Shown here: one piece after another, positions 31,544 to 43,910 of the stretch
Layout: each line of letters begins with the position of its first letter
Numbering within the stretch: the stretch's first letter is position 1
Program-made: the position numbers and the translations under genes
DNA from: Alopecurus myosuroides
Lineage: Eukaryota; Streptophyta; Magnoliopsida; Poales; Poaceae
Reading direction: 5' to 3'
Assembly (NCBI GenBank): GCA_028641055.1
Contig: CM054058.1
Location: 242,902,187-242,966,186, forward strand
Length of the DNA stretch: 64,000 nucleotides
The notes under the pieces: generated by a model
Told to the model about the DNA's origin: nothing
Databases searched by the model: none
Seen by the model: only the letters and a program-made list of their open reading frames with translations

Positions 31544-32600
31544 CTAGGCTCTTTTGGTCTCCCCTAGTTCGTCATCTATCTTTCTCTTTCTTTTGCGATT
31601 CGGCTTTTCGGGATCATCTTCCATGTCTCGAATATCTATAAGATAGTATGATCCATTTTTCATAGCTTTGATGATGACGAATGGTCCTTCCCAAACTGGG
31701 GCCAATTTGTGCTTTCTTTGTTGTACCAATCTTAGCACTAGGTCACCTTCTTTAAAAGAACGATGCCTGATTTTATGACTATGGTAACGTCGTAAACCTT
31801 GCTGATAAATGGCAGATCTTTGAAGCACAAGTTCTCGTTATTCCTCTAGGAGATCGACGACATTCTGTCGTGCACTTTCGGCATCCGAGTCATTGAAAGC
31901 CTGCACTCTTGGGCTATTATGGATCATGTCTGTTGGAAGGACTGCTTCCACGCCGTAAACTAGAAAAAACGGGGTTTGCCCTATTGACCTGTTTGGTGTC
32001 ATTCGAATACTCCAAAGCACAGAGGGTAACTCTTCCACCCATGCTCCAGCTGCTCTATGAAGAGGAGATTCGAGTCTTGGGCGTATTTCTTGCAGGATTG
32101 AACTGTTCATTCTTTCAACCTGTCCATTGGATTGTGGGTATGCCACATATGCAAGATCTAGGCGTATTCCCGTTTGTCGGCAATATTTTGCCAACTCTCC
32201 AATAGAGAATTTTTTCCCGTTGTCGGTTATTATGCTGTGAGGAACGCCGTATCTCATGACTACGTCAATGATGAAATTTCTGGCTGTTACACCATCAAGC
32301 TTTTTGATGGGTTTTGCCTCCACCCACTTGGTATACTTATCCACTGCAACCAGTAGATGTGTAAGTCCGCCTCTTGGAGTTTTGAATGGTCCCATCATAT
32401 CTAGCCCCCAGACCGCAAATGGCCATGTAATAGGGATAGTTTTGAGTGCTTGGGCTGGCATATTCGTCTGCTTGGCGTAATACTGACATCCGGCACATGT
32501 ATTGACTATGTGTTCGGCGTCTGTCTTGGCTGTTAGCCAGAAAACCCTGCACGGAATGCTTTCTTAACTATGCTTTTTAATTGAGCATGATGTCCATAAT
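31544..32600 (-). pseudogene. Integrase region of element E (decayed)
   Basis: The minus-strand frames show the integrase core: GLDMMG (first Asp, near 32410), ITDNGKKF (second Asp, near 32225) and SNGQVERMN (Glu, near 32120), so the DDE triad is present. A downstream basic domain (31828-31544) with GDLVLR and Trp-Glu-Gly-Pro-Phe fits the C-terminal non-chromodomain end of Tat-type integrases. At least one frameshift (32552 versus 32461 frames) and in-frame stops break it. The zinc-finger part is only partly legible (Cys-x-Met-Ser near 32490). Confidence 0.8.
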
Positions 32601-32730
32601 CTCCAGCGTGGATTTCTTGCAGAATTTCTCGGCCTTCTTCCGACGAAATACATCGCAGAAAAATTCTGGTAGTGTTGCGTTTATATAGGGAACCATTGAT
32701 TACCGTGTATCCTTTGCATCGACGTTTTAT

Positions 32731-33374
32731 TTATCTTTGCAAGACCTCGTCTGCTCCATCTGGGTACTTCTGATCTACTAAGAAGTTTAGATATGGAATT
32801 TCACAATCCGGGTTAACGAGCAAAACTTCGATTGACTCGGAAACTAGAGGATAGTCGACATCTCCACCTTTTATGGATGGTTCGTGCAAATGCTGGACAA
32901 ACACACCTGGTGGCAGGGTTTTTACTCTTTCCGAGCCCATGCGGGCTAATGCGTCCGCGTTCCAATTTTCTTCCCTTTTGACATGAAGTACTTCAAATCC
33001 CAGGAAGCAAATTGCAAACTCGTCCACCGTTCTCCGATATTCGGCCATGATGGGGCTTTTGGCGTCCCATGTTTGGTTGAGCTGATGTTGTACCAAATCC
33101 GAGTCACCATAGCATAAGATGCGTTTGACACCTATTTCTTTTGCAATGCGCAAGCCATGAAGCAAAGCCTCGTATTCTGCCACATTATTGCTGGCTTGAA
33201 ATGTATTTTTAATACATACTCCATTGTATCTCCCTTGGGGGATTTTAGGACTACACCAGCTCCAGCGCCTTCCTTCATCTTGGATCCATCAAAGTGCATA
33301 ACCCAGTATTCCGAATCCGGCATTGGTGTGTTTTCTATTGCTTCTGTCCAGTCAGCGAAGAAATCTGCCAACAC
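32731..33374 (-). pseudogene. RNase H region of element E
   Basis: The frame at 33374 has HFDGSK (first catalytic Asp). The frame at 33183 has MAEYEALLHGL (Glu), CYGDSDLV (Asp) and NWNADALARM (fourth Asp). All four acidic residues of the plant-type RNase H are therefore visible, but a frameshift separates the two parts. It directly follows RT and precedes integrase. Confidence 0.78.
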
Positions 33375-33404
33375 CTGGGATTTTATTGCCGTCCGGGTTG
33401 GTAC

Positions 33405-34452
33405 TTAATGTCGAACGCAGCCCAATTGATGCCCCATTTGGCTACTCGGCCAGTTGCGTCCACATTGTTGATTATATCCCCTAGTGGTGCTTTGCATACC
33501 ACTGTTATGGAATGTCCTTGGAAATAATGACGGAGTTTTCGAGATGCGAAAAATACGCCATATGCCAGTTTTGATAGTTTCTTCTGTCCACTCAAATTTG
33601 TCGGATTTCTTCAACAACTTGTATAATGGCAGAGCTTTGTCTCCTAGCCGGCTTATGAACCTGCTGACGGCAGCTGCAGAACCCGTCAATCTTTGTACAT
33701 CTTTTAAACACGTAGGCCTTGAGATGTTTAGGATTTCCTTGATCTTTTCTGGGTTACCTCTATTCCTTTGTGAGAAACGATGAAATCCAGAAGTTTTCCC
33801 GAGGGAACCCCGAATACACACTTTAATGGATTCAACTTCATTTTATAAGTGCGCAAATTTTCAAAGGTTTCTCGCAAATCTTCAAGGAGCGTGTCCTTTT
33901 CCTTGGAAACGACGGCAATGTCGTCCACGTAAACGTGAACATTTTTGCCAATCTGACTATGCAAACATCCTTGCATGCAACGCTGGTAAGTTGCACCTGC
34001 GTTCTTCAGGCCAAAAGGCATGGTTATGTAGTAGTATGTTCCATATGGAGTTATGAAGGAGGTTTTAATTTGGTCTTCTTCCTTCGTGCGTATTTGATGG
34101 TACCGGAATAAGCGTCCAAAAAGCATAAAAGCTCAGAGCCAGCAGTGGCATCTATTATTTGATCGATTCGCGGTAACGCAAACCTATCTTTTGGACACAA
34201 TTTGTTCAGGCCAGTGTAATCTATACACATCCTAAGAACAGTACTATATTTCTTCGGGACTAATACTGGGTTTGCAGACCATTCAGTATGTATAACTTCC
34301 CGGATAAAATCAGCTGCCAATGGCCGGATAATTTCCTTGCCAATGGCCTTCCGTCTTCTTCCGTAAAATCGACGGAGACCTTGTTTGACGGGTTTAGATC
34401 CTGGAATTACCTTGAGTTGGTGCTCAGCAAATTCCCTCGGTACGCATGGCAT
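33405..34452 (-). pseudogene. Reverse transcriptase region of element E
   Basis: The frame at 34452 contains the finger and palm start (SANPVLVPKK, MCIDYTGLNKLCPKD, LPRIDQIID). The frame at 34126 contains TPYGTYYYITMPFGLKNAG and the catalytic VYVDDIAV. The frame at 33821 continues with NPEKIKEIL and the thumb/connection (LTGSAAAVSRFI). Two frameshifts break the domain. The wording matches the Tat/Athila side of gypsy RTs rather than the chromoviral RT of element A. Confidence 0.82.
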
Positions 34453-34632
34453 GTCCGCTGGGCACTATGAAAAAATATCCCAGTTCTCACGGAGGAACTT
34501 GATGAGCTCGCTTTCCTATTTGTCGGTCATTCTAGTTCCCACTACGACAAACTTTGTCGGATCTTTGGGATCTAGGATAACCTGTCTTGTATTCTCGGAA
34601 GATTTGAAGCTGTCTGCCAGCTTCCGGATTTC

Positions 34633-35097
34633 TTATCCTGCCGGCATTTCTGTCGGCGATACTTCTTTTGTCAGCTCCTTTAGTTCTTCCTTTGCTATCA
34701 CCTTTTCTGCGCAAAGGGCGTTTTCTTTTTCCAGCTTGTTTGCCAATTTGAAGTCTCCATTTATGGTGATTACTCCTCCTTTTGGCCCTGGCATCTTCAG
34801 CTTGTTATAGATGTAACATGACCTTGCCATGAATTTGGCGAAAGCTGGACGTCCGAGTATTGCGTGATACACGCTTTCGAACGGCACAATCTCGAAGGAT
34901 ACTTTTTCCTGCCGAAAATGTTCTTTCTCTCCGAAGGTTACATCTAGGGAAAATTCTCCTAGGGATCGTGATTGCCTGCCAGGGACGATGCCGTCAAAGC
35001 GTATGTTGCTATGATTGAGCTGGGTCTCGAAGATTCGCAGATGCTTCAATGTGTCCAGGTACATTATGTTAATGCTGGATCCTCCATCCATCATCAC
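34633..35097 (-). pseudogene. Protease region of element E
   Basis: The frame opens with a Met-rich stretch and DGGSSINIMY, the retropepsin active site in the DGGSS form typical of Tat-type elements (in place of DTGAS). It is followed by the conserved HAILGRPAFAKFMA flap/core motif. The ORF ends at a stop before the RT start. 154 residues. Confidence 0.75.
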
Positions 35098-35508
35098 TCT
35101 TTTTAGCCTATTGTTTTGAACAATAGGACTTACGAAGCTTGTGTGCCGGGTTCTGGGATATTTCCGAGATGATCAGACTGATCCCAGATAATTGGTGTAT
35201 TTGAGTACTTCACGAATTTCGGGGTTGGTGGGACAACCGCGTTTATTTCTCGAAGTGTTCTCTTTGCCACCTTTGCTGATGGAGTTGCCAGGAAAGTTAG
35301 GTTGCATTCTCCGTCAACTCTCGGAAACTTAGGCTCGCCTTTTCGCTGTTGTTCCTGGATTTTCAGCTTCTGACTTTTGCTTAGAAAATTTCCTCTTGGA
35401 ATTTTTCCCTTTGCTTCCGGATCCTGCACTGCCTTTCATATGCTTGTTGAGCCGGCATTGTGCGTTCGTATGGGTGGGTTTCCCAAATTGCGAATGGTGG
35501 ACACAATT

Positions 35509-37678
35509 TTACGACTTTATTCTTTCCCACTCTTCTTTCGTGTAGTTGATCGGTTTTGTGCTTCGTCCTTTCCATTTTCTCCCATTTTCTCTTCCAAAGG
35601 CTATGTTAACTTCTTTGGGTTTTTGCTGTGCTTCTGGAGTTGCTTTTTTCTCAGGACGAGGGGTCTTTTTGGCTTGAATCAAAGTGTCAATATTTCCACC
35701 TCTCGCTCTGATGTCATCTTCGGCCGCTGCGTGCTCATTTGCGGTTGTAAGCATAGATCCGAGATCTTTGTGCTTTTTGGAACTGATCATGAACGGTACG
35801 AGTCCGGGTTTTAATCCATTGACAAAAGCATGCATTACTTGTACGTCAGTTACTCCAGAGCAGCTATTTTATTATTGCAGTCCGCCTTGAGATAAAGTCC
35901 ACGTATGGCTCATCTTCAAACTGGGTGCAGCGGTTTAACTGGTTGATGATGTTGGGGCGTTTGTAAGTTCCCCGAAAATGCTGAGTAAAAACTCTAGCCA
36001 TATCATCCAAGCTATCGACAGTTCTTGACGGAAGCCCGTTGATCCAATCTCTGGCTCCATCCAGTAACATAAGGGGGAGGAATTTTACTGCCTCTAGGTC
36101 TGTCCCATTGTTAATCTGGACGACTGTGTAATAGTCTGAGAGCCAGGTATCCGGGTTTGTACTGCCGGTATATTTTTTATATGTTGGACCAACTTTGGCG
36201 AAGCTAGAATGTAGAGTTATTCTTCGGATCCTTTCAGTGAAACACTTAGGTCCGAAGTATAGGTCATCTCTTTCCGCTCTATCAATGTGTGCGGAGTATT
36301 TACCGGCTGAATGGATAGAAGGGGATCTGCTCCTTTTTTCCATTGTTGCGCGAGCGCGCTTTTCCGGGATTGTCTCTATTTCCTCCGTTATCGTGCCCTT
36401 TGGGATAAGGTGGAGTTCTACTCCTGTGTCTTTCCTTATTACTAGGGGGTGTACGGGATCTCTCACGCCTGTGAGGAATGTCGTGTCTTCCGGCTTTCTC
36501 AGCAGGGCGTCTCAGAGGCGGCATTGCTTTTCCGTCCGTCCGGTTTTGTTCTTCCCGATCTCGGGGATTAATTCTATCTTTCGGAAGATGGGATCCGGTT
36601 CTGGACGCTGCGTCCTTGTTATCGGGTTTTTTCTTGTCCTTTCTCGGATCGTCTTTCTTCTCTTTCAAATTACTTGAATCTCCAGGTTCTTCAGGTCCAA
36701 GTGCTCCAGCAGCGCAAGTAGCTGTTTTGCATAGGGATGAGTTGTCATGCAACTTCCCTGATCTTGCTTGTCCTCGCTGTTGCTGTTGCAATGCCTTTCC
36801 TAAGAAAGCATACACCCCTTGAAGTTTTTTGCCTTTGGAGTACATGTCATTGTTGAGGATGGCAAACGCAGCTTCCGCGTTTTCCGCTGCGGTTTTGTAT
36901 ATAGGTTCGCCCCTGGCATATGTGTTGTTTACTTGCTTTTGCCAGGCCGGGTTTTGAAACCATTCCTTTGGCGGCAGTACTTCTGGTCTTGCGATTCTGG
37001 GTAACCGTGTAGGTTTAATGCCAGATCTATTCCTTCTCTCGTATTCCTCGATTTCTTCCTGCTTTAACTTAATGTCAGCTTGGGTTTTTTGGAAATGTTC
37101 CCGAGTTCGGATTGTTGTTGCCTTTGGAGAGCTTGTCTCCTGGCTTCCAACACTTCAGGGGGTTCGTGAGGTCCCACTGGTGTTTGAAGTAGATCCTGTT
37201 CGTCCTGTTGCGGAACAGAGTTCTTCTCTGCAGGCTTAACTCCACTTCCTCCTCCTGCTTCCAGGTTTTCGTTGGTTGGATCAGCCAATTTTTTCTTCCG
37301 GAGCTTGTACTAGAGTTTCTTGGAAGCTTTGTGTTTTTTCTTGGAAGAGGGAGGTTTTTTACCCGGTTTATCCTCTGTCAATTCCTTGACATCCGGATAT
37401 GTTGGAGTGGTTTCCCCCTCCTCTCTTTCCTCATCTGGCGGAGGTGTTCTAGGGCTTTCCCGACTTTCAGCATCCGTGTTTTCAGTCGGTTTTGCCATCA
37501 GTGCTTCGTGGAATCCCTCTTGAAAGAATTTGACCTTTCTTTCGAAAGCGTCTACATCTTTGTCTTCGGAATCGAACTGGTCCGATCTGGATTCCGACTC
37601 TAATCTCGCCTCAATGGCGGCTAAGACAGAATCAACTTCCGAGTTCGTCGTCAGATTGTCGGATGTCGGATCTTCCAC
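35509..37678 (-). pseudogene. gag region of element E (broken into several frames)
   Basis: Segments in order on the minus strand are: an acidic N-terminus (37678-37310), a Gln-rich part (37288-37064), a basic Arg/Ser/Asp-rich linker (36845-36300), the retrotransposon gag core with NPDTWLSDYY, LLDGARDWINGLP and FTQHFRGTYKRP (36466-35864), and a basic C-terminus (35835-35509). The core hydrophobic and Trp positions fit the Retrotrans_gag family. Frameshifts separate the parts. No clear zinc knuckle survives. Confidence 0.72.
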
Positions 37679-38099
37679 CTCTATTGTGGGATTATTGTTT
37701 TATGCCTCTTCCACGGGATTGCTTTCATCCGTGTTTTCGGCGATCTCAGATTGTACCATACTGATAAAGTGTGAATCAGCAGAGTATCGGCGATCTGAGC
37801 AAAATCCGGCATTGTAGTCTTCTTCGACTGGGTATAGGGCGGATGGGATAAATTTGCTTCCACAACAGAATCCCATTGCCTCTGCAGTTAATCCGATAAA
37901 GATGTTTGCGGATCCAATCGGTAAAATGAAGGCACTTACCAGATGATTCCGTGCTGGCATGTACGATCCGTTGTCGAGGAAGCGCCCGACGTTGTTGTCG
38001 AATTCCAGACTTCCGACAGTTATGGTACTGCCAATTCCGCCGAGTATCCCCGATCGAAACATAACGCCTGACGTTGCTGGCCCCACGGTGGGCACCACC
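37679..38099 (-). other. Leader and PBS region of element E
   Basis: On the minus strand, two bases after the 5' LTR, the sequence TGGTGCCCACCGTGG occupies the primer-binding position (about 38083-38097). It does not match initiator-Met tRNA; I cannot assign its tRNA. The rest is leader. The long minus frame 38194-37700 starts inside the LTR and is probably not a separate gene. Confidence 0.5.
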
Positions 38100-38646
38100 T
38101 GTCGAGACATCGTAGTAGAATTCATAGACGGGGGTGCCATGAGACTACCGATAGAGATTGTGGGGGGACGTGGTCGTATGACGAACAAAGACACCAGGGT
38201 TTTACCCAGGTTCGGTACGTCGCAACTAGGAGGCGTTCCTACTCCTGCAATCTCACTAAATCAGGGCTGAAGCCTGAAGTATACAAAGTACAATGTGACT
38301 TAGGTTTAGCTACTCGACAAGGATCAACCTCTCGGAGAGTTAGCCTCTAGCTTCTTGTCTATCTGTTTCTTATCTCCCATCCAGCTTTATATAATAGCCG
38401 GGTTAGGGCTTACAGAAAAGGAAACCAAGAAGACTACGGTAAGTTCTAACTTGGAAGGCGAGAATCCGCCTTCTACTCCCAGCCGTACCACGTGGGCCAT
38501 GGTCCGGGTTCTTCTAGATTCCGGCTTCTGCGCGTCAGGTTACTGGGCCACCTAATGGACCGTAATCCATTACCATTCAGGCCACCCTGGTAATCCGGCA
38601 CTTTAGGACACCATCTGATATACCCCTAATTGGTATATATCCGACA
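38100..38646 (-). repeat. 5' LTR of element E
   Basis: 547 bp. On the minus strand it starts TGTCGGATATATACC and ends GTCTCGACA. It is collinear with the 3' LTR at 2182-2727. The minus-strand TATA-like region (near 38392) would drive the genomic transcript. Scattered substitutions relative to the other copy indicate an older insertion than A, B or C. Confidence 0.85.
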
Positions 38647-38651
38647 GGGAT

Positions 38652-38717
38652 GCAGATCTGAAGGGTGAATTGAAGAAGATGAAGAAGAACTTGAAGCAGA
38701 TGGTTCAAGTGATGTAG
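38652..38717 (+). pseudogene. Likely C-terminal exon of the interrupted GRF-type gene
   Basis: Directly after element E, one frame reads a short Lys/Leu/Met-rich amphipathic helix (about 20 residues, heptad-like) that ends at TAG 38715-38717. A Lys-rich coiled-coil tail fits the C-terminus of plant GRF-type proteins, and the stretch lies exactly at the E insertion point. The link to the exons at 1558-1980 is inferred from this position and from the near-identical target duplication (GGGTT 2177-2181, GGGAT 38647-38651). Confidence 0.45.
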
Positions 38718-39426
38718 CAAGCAAATATGATAGCTTTAAGCTTTTATTTTTGCATTGTTGCTGTAGGATGTGTTTATGTGCTGGTCAACCCTCGTTAGAG
38801 ATGTTGTCTACTGTTAACTGTATATTAAGTCCATGTCATGAATCCTTAATGCGATTGATTTCAATGTGCATCTCTTGAGACCATCTAAGTTTGTTTGTTA
38901 CTGTACCTAGTTTTTAAGTTGACCAGATGACAGTTAGCACTACTTGCGCAACATAAATACCTCGAGATCATCTATTCTTCAGAGGAACACTCTCTTCAGC
39001 TCAGTTTAGCTTCAGTTTGGTTACATCGAGTTCTAGGAAAAATCCACAAACAGGTGATGCTCTGAATTTTTTTTTATTTCAACGATTCAAAGAGATTTCA
39101 TTGATTTGAGGTTTGATTGCCCACCCTATTCTATTTGCTGGAGGTGATAGTAAAATACAAAGCGTTCAAAAAATGCAAAGGGTTTTAAGAATGCCAAAAA
39201 AGAATGGAAAGAATATTATTCTTCCTTTTTTTCCACAAGTTAGTTGTCATGTACGTGCAAAAAAATGAGTTATTTTTTCTACTAGTTTGATATCTAACCT
39301 TATTTAGTTCGCAAATATGTTTTGATTTTCTGTCCTTATCTCAGCATACACTGAACTAGTTCATAAATTTGTCTTACTTACTTTTTAGTTTGGATTCTTT
39401 TCTTTTTCACAAACTAGTGTAACTAC
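38718..39426 (+). other. Probable 3' UTR/downstream flank of the GRF-type gene, no gene seen
   Basis: AT-rich sequence with several AATAAA-like and TGTA-rich words, which would suit plant polyadenylation, and no ORF of note. It ends at the LINE poly(T) boundary at 39427. Confidence 0.35.
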
Positions 39427-40089
39427 TTTTTTTTGAAACATTTTCTACTGCAGGGGAGTCCCCCACAGCCCTTTATTGGCATCAAAAGAGTTTACAAATA
39501 TTTACAAATGTACAGAGAAGGATATACTAAGATAATCTATCACATACTAAGGTAAGGTGTTAAGCCATGATGATAAATCCGCAGCCGAAGAAGCACTCAA
39601 CCTATGCTTAAGCAAAGTGAGATCCAACATGAAGCCAACTTTCCAACCCTTGAAGGAATGCCTCCCAAACTTGAAGATAACTCCATTTCTCTGTTTCCAG
39701 ATGTTCCAACAGGCAAGAATCACTATCTCTGTGAAACAAGGACCTTTGAAATTCTTTTTAGCATTGGAAAGATTAGCCAAAACTGTGTTATAACTCCAGG
39801 GAATTTGCAGGTAATTCCAGATCCTGGAGCTGAAAACACACTGGAAGAACAAATGTGTCCAATCCTCAAGACAAAGTTTTTTGCAAAGGACACAAAACTC
39901 AGTCCCATCAATCTTCCAATTCCTTCTCTTAATCATATCCTTGGCATTAATCCTATCATTTAGGATCAGCCATGCAAAAAAAATTATGCTTTGACATGCA
40001 TTTGGATTTCCAGATCCACTTGGCTGGTTTATCATTGATGGCTCCCAAGTGCAGGAGATCAATTGTAGTACTTTTCGAATTAGAAAGGT
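39427..40089 (-). pseudogene. LINE 3' end: zinc-finger (zf-RVT) domain and 3' UTR (piece 3 of 3)
   Basis: On the minus strand this holds WIWKSKCMSKH, FFAWLILNDRINAKDM, Cys-Val-Leu-Cys, W-H-LFFQC and a Trp-rich tail ending near 39547: the reverse-transcriptase zinc-binding domain at the end of plant LINE ORF2. An 8-T run near 39980 shifts the frame by one base. The plus-strand poly(T) at 39427-39434 is the poly(A) tail of the LINE. It continues into 52027-52202 and 62769-64000. Confidence 0.75.
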
Positions 40090-41257
40090 TGTCAAACCCA
40101 CGAGGAGCAGAAGGAACTGGTAAGTAGAATAGCAAAGGAATAATAAAAGCAACAGGTGTTTTTGTGTTTTAATTGTGTAGTGCAAGTAAAGTAAAATGCG
40201 GAAAGTAAATTGCAGCAAGTAGTAGGTCTCAATGAGAGACAAAGCCCAATCCTCTAATGCGCAAGAGGACAAGCTCAAGTGTGTGTTTGTGTCTTATATG
40301 TGGAAAACGTTCCCGAGGGCTGCACGGATTTAGCTGGCATAGTGATTCATTGCATAACATGTTTGTATATCTTGTCTAGTTTTAATCTTCTTCGGACGGA
40401 GCCACAAATAGGAATAGCTAAATAAATAAACTATCACCCCTTATGATGGATCACGTGGCCAATTAAATGACAGCACGAGAATTATTAAGACATGATGTCC
40501 CACCATAGCCTTATGCTCTAAGGTCCCCGATACAAGTACCCTCATAATGCAATTCAATGACTCTGTCTCAAGTTCCTGTCACCTAAAGACATCATCACGT
40601 CACTACACTACGGTGTTCTCCTAGGAGCCCATGTAGGTGAAGTGTTGTACAGTCGATGTTCGTACAATACCATCATAGAATCACATAAAAGATAAATACT
40701 AGACCAAATAACAACTCATCTCATGTAACAAATCATTGCCAATTCATCCTATGCCCTCAGGAACATGCGGGAACTACTCACAACGTGCAAACATGATCAT
40801 GTATGGTGACATATGTGGTACAACACAATCTGAAACAATGGATACACCACCAAATAATGACAAGTACTCAATCCCAAACATGCAACAGAGTACAATAACA
40901 CGTATCTAGGGTGTAGCAATGATCAAACTATGAGGGGAACGGAGTGGATCACGGTGATGGTGATGGTGGAGATGCAGGTGCTGGTGAGGATGGTGATGGA
41001 GATGCCTCCTCCCACGCCAAGGAGGAGATGGGGATGAAGATGGGGATGATTTCCCCTTCTCCGGAGCTCCGGAGCAGCAGGATCTGTCTCCCCCGCGGAG
41101 AGTTTCGAGAGTTTCGCCGCCCTGGCGGCTCCGTCTCGTCTCGGGAAAATTAGGATGTTCGTTTTCGGGGAAGACGGAGTCGTCAGCAAAAAGACCTCGG
41201 GGAGGAGGTGATGTGGGCCCATTTGGGGGCCCCACACGCGGCCAGGGAATCTGGCCG

Positions 41258-41262
41258 CGTGG
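41258..41262. repeat. Target-site duplication of element B, left copy (CGTGG)
   Basis: CGTGG at 41258-41262 versus CATGG at 51709-51713: one G/A difference. Confidence 0.8.
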
Positions 41263-42850
41263 TGTAACATCCCAAGTCTGAAAAATAGCCTTTAGAATGT
41301 TTGCTCTCTGTTATTTTATGTTTTGCATCATGGCATCATGTTGATTGCAATTGTTTTGTTTGTTTTCCATTTGTTTTCCTCTGTTTTCATTTGTTTTCCA
41401 ACTGTTTTCCTTTGTTTTCCTTTGTTTTCTATTTGAATTTCAACTCAAATTTTAAACCCTTTGTTTCATCCTTGTGATGTTACAATTTCCAAAATGTTAT
41501 TTCAAATAAAAACAACCAAATTGTTCCATTTTATTTCATGTTGATCACTCCTTAATTTGTTGGGTTTAATCAAACAATTAATTCAATCAATTACTTCAAA
41601 TCACTTTCAAATTCAAATCAAATGCATCAACCAGAACACTTTTGAACTTATAAACTTTAACAAACCAAACAACTAATTTAATCACTTTAATCAATAGGGT
41701 TCCCCTATTAAAATCCTTGTTTTCAATATTAATCTATTAATTTCTAAATTGCTCAAATTCAAACCAAATGTGTTTCAAACAGAACCATTTTTGAATTTAT
41801 AAACATAAACAAGCCACTCAACTAATTTTAATCAAATTAAATCATGTTGGGTCACCTTTTTAAAGTGTGGGTTTTAATAATCCTCTTAATACTCAAAAAC
41901 ACTCAAATTTGGTTTATTTTCCAAACAGGAGTTTATTTTTCAAAACTTTAGAAAACAAATCTTGGAAATTGTTTTCTTTTAACCTAAATAACTAGCCTAA
42001 TTTTCCTGGAATTTCTACTAACATAAACCTCATGTTTTTCTTCCTTTTCCTCTTTGCTACAAAAAAAAAGAAGAAAGCCAAAAAAAATAATAAAAGGAAT
42101 CGGTTCAATGGGGGGGAAGAAAACCCAGCCCATCATCCAGCCCACCCCCTTGGCCCAGTACCCCTCCAGCATGTCGCTGTCTTCCTCCTCTGGCTGATGT
42201 CACCTGTGTACGAACCTCTCTCCCACCGTGCGATCTCTACCCCCTCTCTACGATGCTTGCCGTACCAGTACGCTCCTCCCTCTTTTAATCCCCACCGAGA
42301 CCACCTCGTGAACCCTAGCTCCCTCCTTTCCCATCGCCGCCATCTTCCATTCCCTCTCTGCTAGATCCTCTCCCTCTGAATATCTGAACCACCCGCACCT
42401 CACCACCACGAGCACCATTGCCGCCACTTCCCCATCTCCACGGGCACCTCGAGGGGTGGATGTCCCTTGGAATGGAACCGTGGTGGGTTCCTAATCGATT
42501 TTGGTGAAGGCACGGAGGAGGGAGGAGGCCTGAGTCGCCGGCGCCATCTCCTCCATCGCCGGCGTTCTCCACTGCCTGCACCAACCTGTCCGCCCGATCG
42601 CCTCCTCCCTGACCGCACCAAGGTGAGGCCGCTCCTCCCTCGATCCTCCTCCCTCTCCCTCCTCTCTACTCGCCGCCCACCCGCACCACGGCCACCCGGC
42701 GCCCTCCGGCGAGCAGCCAACCACCGCCGGCCGATCCTCTCTGTCCCAGTCGAGGTACAGAGATGGAACGATCAAGTTTCAGTTAAGTACAGCGTAACTG
42801 CAGTACATCCCCCCCCCCCCCCCCCCGCTGCCCCTTTCCATCACGAACAG

Positions 42851-42920
42851 AACACCAGCCTAGCTGGTTAGCACCCCCAATCTCACAGCAGAGGTGCAGG
42901 GTTCGATCCCCCCTGCACCC
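42851..42920 (+). other. tRNA-like pol III cassette in the 5' LTR of B
   Basis: A box TAGCTGGTTAGC (42861-42872) and B box GGTTCGATCCC (42900-42910), the latter in a GCAGGG/CCCCTGC hairpin, followed by CTTTTTTT (42932-42939), a strong pol III terminator. The sequence differs from the cassettes of A and C but occupies the same place in the LTR. Confidence 0.55.
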
Positions 42921-43019
42921 ATAAAACCAAATCTTTTTTTCCACAATTGTTTTGACCCAGAAACTTCCAGGAATCACACCTAGGCCCCTGGCAATTATTT
43001 TCTAAACCCCTGAAATTTA

Positions 43020-43910
43020 TTTCCAAGTCCCTGGTTCATTAAAAAATGGCAGATTGCACCTCAATTTTGTAAATTGCATAATAAAATCATTTTAACTCCA
43101 AATCCAACATTTTTGATATGTTTTCAATACCAAATTAAATGATCTATCCAAATATAAAATTTGTTTACTGTTTTGAATATTTTAAATTGGTGCAAAATTT
43201 GAAAACTTGTCAAATTCACTTAAACTTGCAAAATTCATAACTAGAGCATAAAAATTCCAAATTCAACAAACTAAATATGTTTTCCAATTAACTTTTCATG
43301 TACTTTCCAAATATAAATTTTGTTTGCTGTTTTGAATAATTTAAATTGCTGAAAACAACTGTTTCTTGGTTAATGCATTTAAAATTGCCAAAATAATAAC
43401 TTGCTCATTTTAAATCCAATTTCAACAAATGAAATATGTTTTCCATGCAAAATTAAACCACCTTTCCAAATATAAAATTTGTTTCATGTTTTGAATAATT
43501 AAAATTGGTTAAATAATTTAAACCTTATTTAATTAATTTAATATTGCCAAATTCATAACTTGATCAAAACAAATTCTTTTGGGACATATAAAATATGTTT
43601 TCCAACCACAAAAGTATAGACTTTGAAAATATGAATCTCACTTAATGTTTTGCACAAATAAAAATTCAAATAAGTTCATGTTTGAATCAAATTCATTTAA
43701 TTCTTGCTTAAAATTGTGTAATTCATAAATAATTTATTTGAAATCCTTTTTCAACAAGTGAAACATGTAATCCACCTAAAATTTTGTGTTATTTTCAAAT
43801 ATAAACTTCGTTATCCATTTTGAACAACTAAAATTGGTGAAAACAACAAATGCTTGTGTAACACCTTTAAGTAACCAAAATTCCAACACTTAATAAATGA
43901 ATTTCTAAAC
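43020..43910 (+). repeat. AT-rich repeat array inside the element B 5' LTR
   Basis: About six diverged units of roughly 130-160 bp with recurring words AAATTCATAA, AAATATGTTTTCCA, CCAAATATAAA, TTTGTTTACTGTTTTGAA and TTTAAATTGGTG. The same array is at about 48680-49570 in the 3' LTR. Units also match the A LTR (4930-5260). It lies inside the presumed first intron. Confidence 0.65.

Larger units (their letters stand above)
2182..38646 (-). mobile_element. Element E: Tat-lineage-like Ty3/gypsy retrotransposon, minus strand, carrying nested insertions
   Basis: The LTR at 2182-2727 and the LTR at 38100-38646 are in the same orientation and begin TGTCGGATAT (minus strand; 3' copy TATCGG) and end GTCTCGACA. 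They flank minus-strand gag, protease, RT, RNase H and integrase remnants plus a convergent plus-strand accessory gene. The flanks GGGTT (2177-2181) and GGGAT (38647-38651) are a 5-bp target duplication with one mismatch. Removing element A (with D and its insert) and the solo LTR leaves an element of about 11.8 kb. Short LTRs, integrase before the 3' end, an extra antisense reading frame 3' of pol and the PPT word TTGGGGGCTA all fit the plant Tat lineage (Grande/RIRE2-like). The coding region is full of frameshifts, so E is dead. Confidence 0.8.

Noticed and set aside
37700..38194. Separate 164-codon minus-strand gene next to the E 5' LTR
   Set aside because: The frame begins inside the LTR and runs through the PBS, with no domain. 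Most likely a chance frame in the leader.
42315..42977. ORFs in the GC-rich block of the B LTR (also 47969-48633)
   Set aside because: Same reason: GC-rich exon-like sequence with no domain, one frame passing through a C-run.
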